Source of the DNA: Vermamoeba vermiformis
Lineage: Eukaryota; Tubulinea; Echinamoebida
Direction: 5' to 3'
Length of the DNA: 64,000 nt
NCBI GenBank assembly: GCA_045837725.1
Contig: JBEWZL010000278.1
Coordinates: 62,001 to 126,000 of the forward strand
Position 1 is the stretch's first letter; the number at the start of each line of letters is the position of its first letter. Shown here one piece after another: positions 60,286 through 64,000 of this stretch. The notes below the pieces were generated by a model. It was not told the origin of the DNA. It did not search any database and saw only the letters and a list, made by a program, of their open reading frames with translations. Both the position numbers and the translations under genes were made by a program.

Positions 60286-60512
60286 ACTATTATAATATCT
60301 TTATCGACGTGGTTTCATTATTATTCTTTGTCTATATCCTCTGTAATAATTTTGTATGGCGGCAAAAATTCTCTTGCAACGACAAGTTTGGAATTTTAAT
60401 TAAGTCACGCAACTCTATTAAGTCACGGTCTAGGATCAAATAGATCCACTATAAATACTACGTTTACTATTATTAACTATATCTACATGAATAGGAGCAG
60501 CCCGCTCAATTT

Positions 60513-63500
60513 CTAAGCCTCATCTGTTTTGTATTGAACTTTCTAATAGCGTAAAATAAGTAAATTGATATAAAATACGATTCAAACGTACCTTTTTGAG
60601 CGATTTGGAAATCCGATGCTACGCGTATCGCATCCTCGATGCTTGCTGAAGTCTCAACTTGCGAGATCATGTTATCCAAAGTCTCCACGATCGAGTTTCG
60701 AGTCTGCATTAAGATGTCAGCAACCAACGTGCTTATAATAATAGTGTTACTATACTCACCATCTTCATTAACTCCACTAAGCGCTTCAGCTTATCTTCAG
60801 CAGCCAGATTCTCTTTGGCCTCTTCAGGCGAAGGAATAATGATTTCTTTGATATCATTAGCCTCGAGTACCTTTCATATAACGTATATAAGCATCGTCAA
60901 GTTTAAGGAAAGTAATGAGTAAGAGTTACATACGACTTTGATGTAGCGCACCAATCTGCCGAAAGTGATTAGCCTGACTAGGTTGGATGCGATAGCTATT
61001 TCATTCTTCAAGCCAATCAACCACTTTCTAGCGTTGGTAATGACATCGATGACGTCCTCTACGGTAGGAACAATGGTCAGATCGTTCCTCGCAGCGAAGT
61101 CTTCTTTAGTGGTCAGAACTCCGCCTTGCTCCACGAAGACATCGAAGTCTGTCTTGCGTACGGCATCAACGACGTCCACAATTTCCTATTATCAGGCGAT
61201 TAGTCTCTCAGGAACCAAAGTTGAAAATATAACTTGGTTTAATTTTTAAACTGAAGAATTAAATTCGCTAGCTTGCGGTAAAATATGCTAATTAGAGTAA
61301 TTGTAATGGCAGTAAATCCATTAAATTCACAAGATTTACGATGGGAGATTAAAATTGAGATTTTCCGCTGCCAAATTCAGGGACAGTTCATGATCGAACT
61401 CCGAATTACGAATATACCCAAGTTATATCGATATAAGCGAGATATTGAAATAGTTGTCTTTGCACTGCCGATAAACTTACACTCGAGATCCGGTAGAGCG
61501 ATATCAGGGTATCTTCCGAGACATTAGATCTGTTCTCTGCCGACGAGAGATACTTGCACGCTCTTAGTAGCGTCTCTTCGGAGTTATCCAAGCCCAATGT
61601 CATCATTTTCTTCAGTTCTGGAATGCGTGACGGGCCAATCGTATCGCGTTTTGTCACTCGCTCTACCGAAAGGAAAAATATAAATTAGACGTTTGTTCGA
61701 ATAGGGCCGCTATTATAAATTAAGTAATATTTAATGTTAATTAAGTGTGAACTTTTGGTTCGAAACGAGCGGTAAATTTTGTGTTCACTAACAGCGGAAA
61801 ATTAAACTCGAAAAAATTCTTCACGAGAATTTATGGATTAATAACGAATGGCAATGGAGGAATAATGATGTTACGTATCAATTGACTTTCATCAACGATA
61901 GGCAATGGAGTTATTTATGGTTCGTAAAGAACCGTTTAAAAAATCTCGAGGGATCTCGCTTAAATTGAATGTTTCCCAGACTATTATTACTTCTTATGGT
62001 ACTTACCTCCTAACTTTCTCCTTTGCTTTCTAAGTGTTTCAATCTTCGGCGATCCGCCAGAACCAACCGACAAAACAGTCTTGACACTAGTACGAGTCTG
62101 CTTCTTATCAGTCAGATCTGCACCTTCTTTTTCCTTAGCAATCTGTTTCTTATTCTTTTTAGCTTCTTTAGGGGCGGTCCCTGAGGTCTGGTTAGTTTCC
62201 ACAGCGACTTCTTTGGCTAATCCACCCGCCGTGCCCTGCAGTTCGAATTCTTCCATGGAGCGAGAAGGAGAGTCGCGCTCAATCAATTTTCTTCCGGAAT
62301 TGGATCGATTTCTTCTAGGCCGCTCCACTCGTTTCGGCTCCTGACCTTGCGCTGTCGCTAAATCCGCATCTGGGCTTGCGTCCTTGGCTCCGGCTTGAGC
62401 GGACCCAATTGAATGTGGTTTATCTTCAGGACTAGATACTTTCTTCTCGGCCTCTTTAAGATCGGTTGCGTCGATCAACAGATCCTTTGGCTTCGGCAGA
62501 TCTTCATCAAATTCGATGTTGTCAACGTCAATGTCGATATCGCTGGAAGCAGTCAACGAGCTCGGCGTATCAGGAAAAGACTCGCTCAAGATATAATCTG
62601 AAGATCTGCTACCTATGCGTTTGTTTTCTTCATTCCAAGTCTTGTTGCCCTCGTTTTCAACCTGGATGTCGATGTTGAGCCTGAACTTTGAAGCCAAGTT
62701 CTTCTTACGGAATTTGTTGCTCTCACAATCGATAGTCTTGCGATTGAAGAACAACTCCGCGCTGCCATAAAACGACGTGTTGATCCAAAGCCAAAACTGG
62801 GGCTCCTACTCCGATAATAAAACTTGTTATATATCGATGATCACATTATAACCTTTTAAGGCTAGCGCTTAACATAGATTTACACTGCGGAGCTAGGGTA
62901 AATAAATATTGCAATCTAGTTCAAATTTTAGCCAAATATGGCAATTTCTAAATTAACATTTCATACTATTTTTGCTCAGCGTTATTTTTAGACGAAAATC
63001 GCATCAAAATTACAGATTTCGAGTACATAACGGAGAATAAATACCCCCATCATATTAGGTTGCGATGTTAAACATACCGGTTTGCCTTCAAAATAGAATT
63101 GAAACAAGGTGTCACCTGAAATGACGCACTTCTTATTGAACTTTATGAGAACGCCTGCTTTCTCTAGAACTTCTATGTGCTATTTGAAATGGAAGAATTA
63201 ATGATTGCGTTTTTTTGAGCGAGAGGCGGATGCACTTGAACTTTCAATGGTCATATAATTCTGTACATACCAGCACCTCTTGCGACTTCTTCCCGTCGGT
63301 AATATTTAATTTACCTAAGCGAAATTGTTAACTAATGCCACAGCCAAACGACACGATTTTGCCAAAAAAGGAAAATTTCAAAAACAACGTACTTAGTTTC
63401 TTTGCATTATGAAGGCCTTGAATGGCAATCTTATCAATCCTGCGTTAATAAATATCATTAGAAAATGCGATTCGCATGTTTCAAAATTGTGAAATTTTAT

Positions 63501-64000
63501 GTTTTTGATTTGACCAAAAGCGTGCTATGCATTGCAGTTGTTCGATAATAATTCTCCGAGGATTGAATCTTACCGAAGCTCGTTTGACTGAAGCTTTAGT
63601 CCCATCTTTTCTAACTTCCTCATTCGCTCGAAGTACGCTGCAACCATTGTTATTCTCTGCGCGTCATTTTGTGACGCACTAATTCTGGCTTACCGACATA
63701 GCGTTGCTTGCTCGGAGATGCCTTGACCTACAATACGGATTTATGTCAATGGGTGCTAAGTTAATCGCAAGGGTGAATCCCTAACGTTAGTTAAAACGTA
63801 CCTTAATGTTTCCTGTGCGCTGAAATGTATAATATTCGAGCGCTGTGATCGCATCTTGCACGAGCTCAGAATAGACCAGGTACGACGCCAGGAGAACACT
63901 CGTACGGCCCTGAGATCATACGTAGCCTTTAGTTAACCGAATGGAATAGCTGTATTCTTTAAATAATACGCTTGCACGCAGTATAACGTTCCTTAATTGC
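60513..64000 (-). CDS. PTEN-like phosphatase with C2 domain and novel helical C-terminus (partial)
   Basis: The 5' end lies beyond the right edge; the first visible exon starts at 63909 with GRTSVLLASYLVYSELVQDA. This equals the GRTGV end of the PTEN P-loop, so the catalytic CxxGxG half is in the exon just outside. SKQRYV and YFERMRKLEKMGLKLQSNEL match the end of the phosphatase domain. A C2 domain follows (HIEVLEKAGVLIKF, KCVISGDTLFQFYFE, PEPQFWLWINTSFYG, closest to PTEN's FHFWVNTFF). Then come a ~200-residue charged disordered region and about 300 residues of helices (SRIPELKKMMTLGLDN, VTNARKWLIGLKNEIAIASN is approximate) ending KVQYKTDEA. PTEN removes the 3-phosphate of PIP3. I do not recognise the C-terminal part. 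Confidence 0.7.

Overview
The window is eukaryotic nuclear DNA, most likely from a free-living amoeboid or otherwise phagotrophic protist. Genes are close together on both strands. Most are cut by many short spliceosomal introns (about 45-100 nt, GT-AG, with at least one GC-AG candidate), the genetic code is standard, and introns and gaps are AT-rich. The gene set (class C GPCR, 26S proteasome subunit, HPRT, cathepsin D-like protease, OTUD4-like deubiquitinase, nocturnin, PTEN-like phosphatase, kinase-myosin fusion) fits an amoebozoan or a unicellular relative of animals or fungi. I cannot name the species.

Layout. 1-2.6 kb: a double-SPRY/F-box protein ending in a cysteine module that looks bacterial. 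2.7-8.6 kb and 15.6-22.1 kb: two facing arrays, three forward and three reverse copies of one secreted-protein gene family that I do not recognise. Copies A, B and D look intact; C, E and F each carry about one frame-breaking change. The copies are mosaics of shared signal-peptide, intron and exon variants. Between the arrays lie an F-box protein fused to a degenerate EF1A-like body, a secreted phospholipase C/acid-phosphatase-type phosphoesterase, and a small secreted protein with a hydrophobic C-terminal tail. 22.5-25.4 kb: OTUD4-like deubiquitinase with a prion-like tail. 25.7-28.0 kb: two unrecognised genes. 28.3-32.5 kb: a fatty acyl-CoA reductase ending in SKL and a nocturnin-like NADP(H) phosphatase ending in AKL, both peroxisomal-type C termini. 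32.8-34.0 kb: a short TFIIB-like factor. 34.3-38.9 kb: an aspartic protease and a class C GPCR with a cytoplasmic coiled coil. 39.9-46.8 kb: a four-TM protein, Rpn9/PSMD13, a BPA1/Vip1-like RRM protein, a charged nuclear protein and HPRT. The last two share a short divergent promoter. 46.9-51.4 kb: a disordered nuclear protein with a KEN box and a TKL-type kinase. 52-60.3 kb: a giant Ste20-type kinase fused to a myosin motor. 60.5 kb to the edge: a PTEN-like phosphatase with a long novel C-terminus.

Few of these genes form one pathway. The possible functional groupings are the secreted-family arrays around two other secretory genes, the pair with peroxisomal C termini, and two actin or phosphoinositide-linked giants side by side at the right end. 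No tRNA, rRNA, CRISPR array or recognisable virus-like element was seen.
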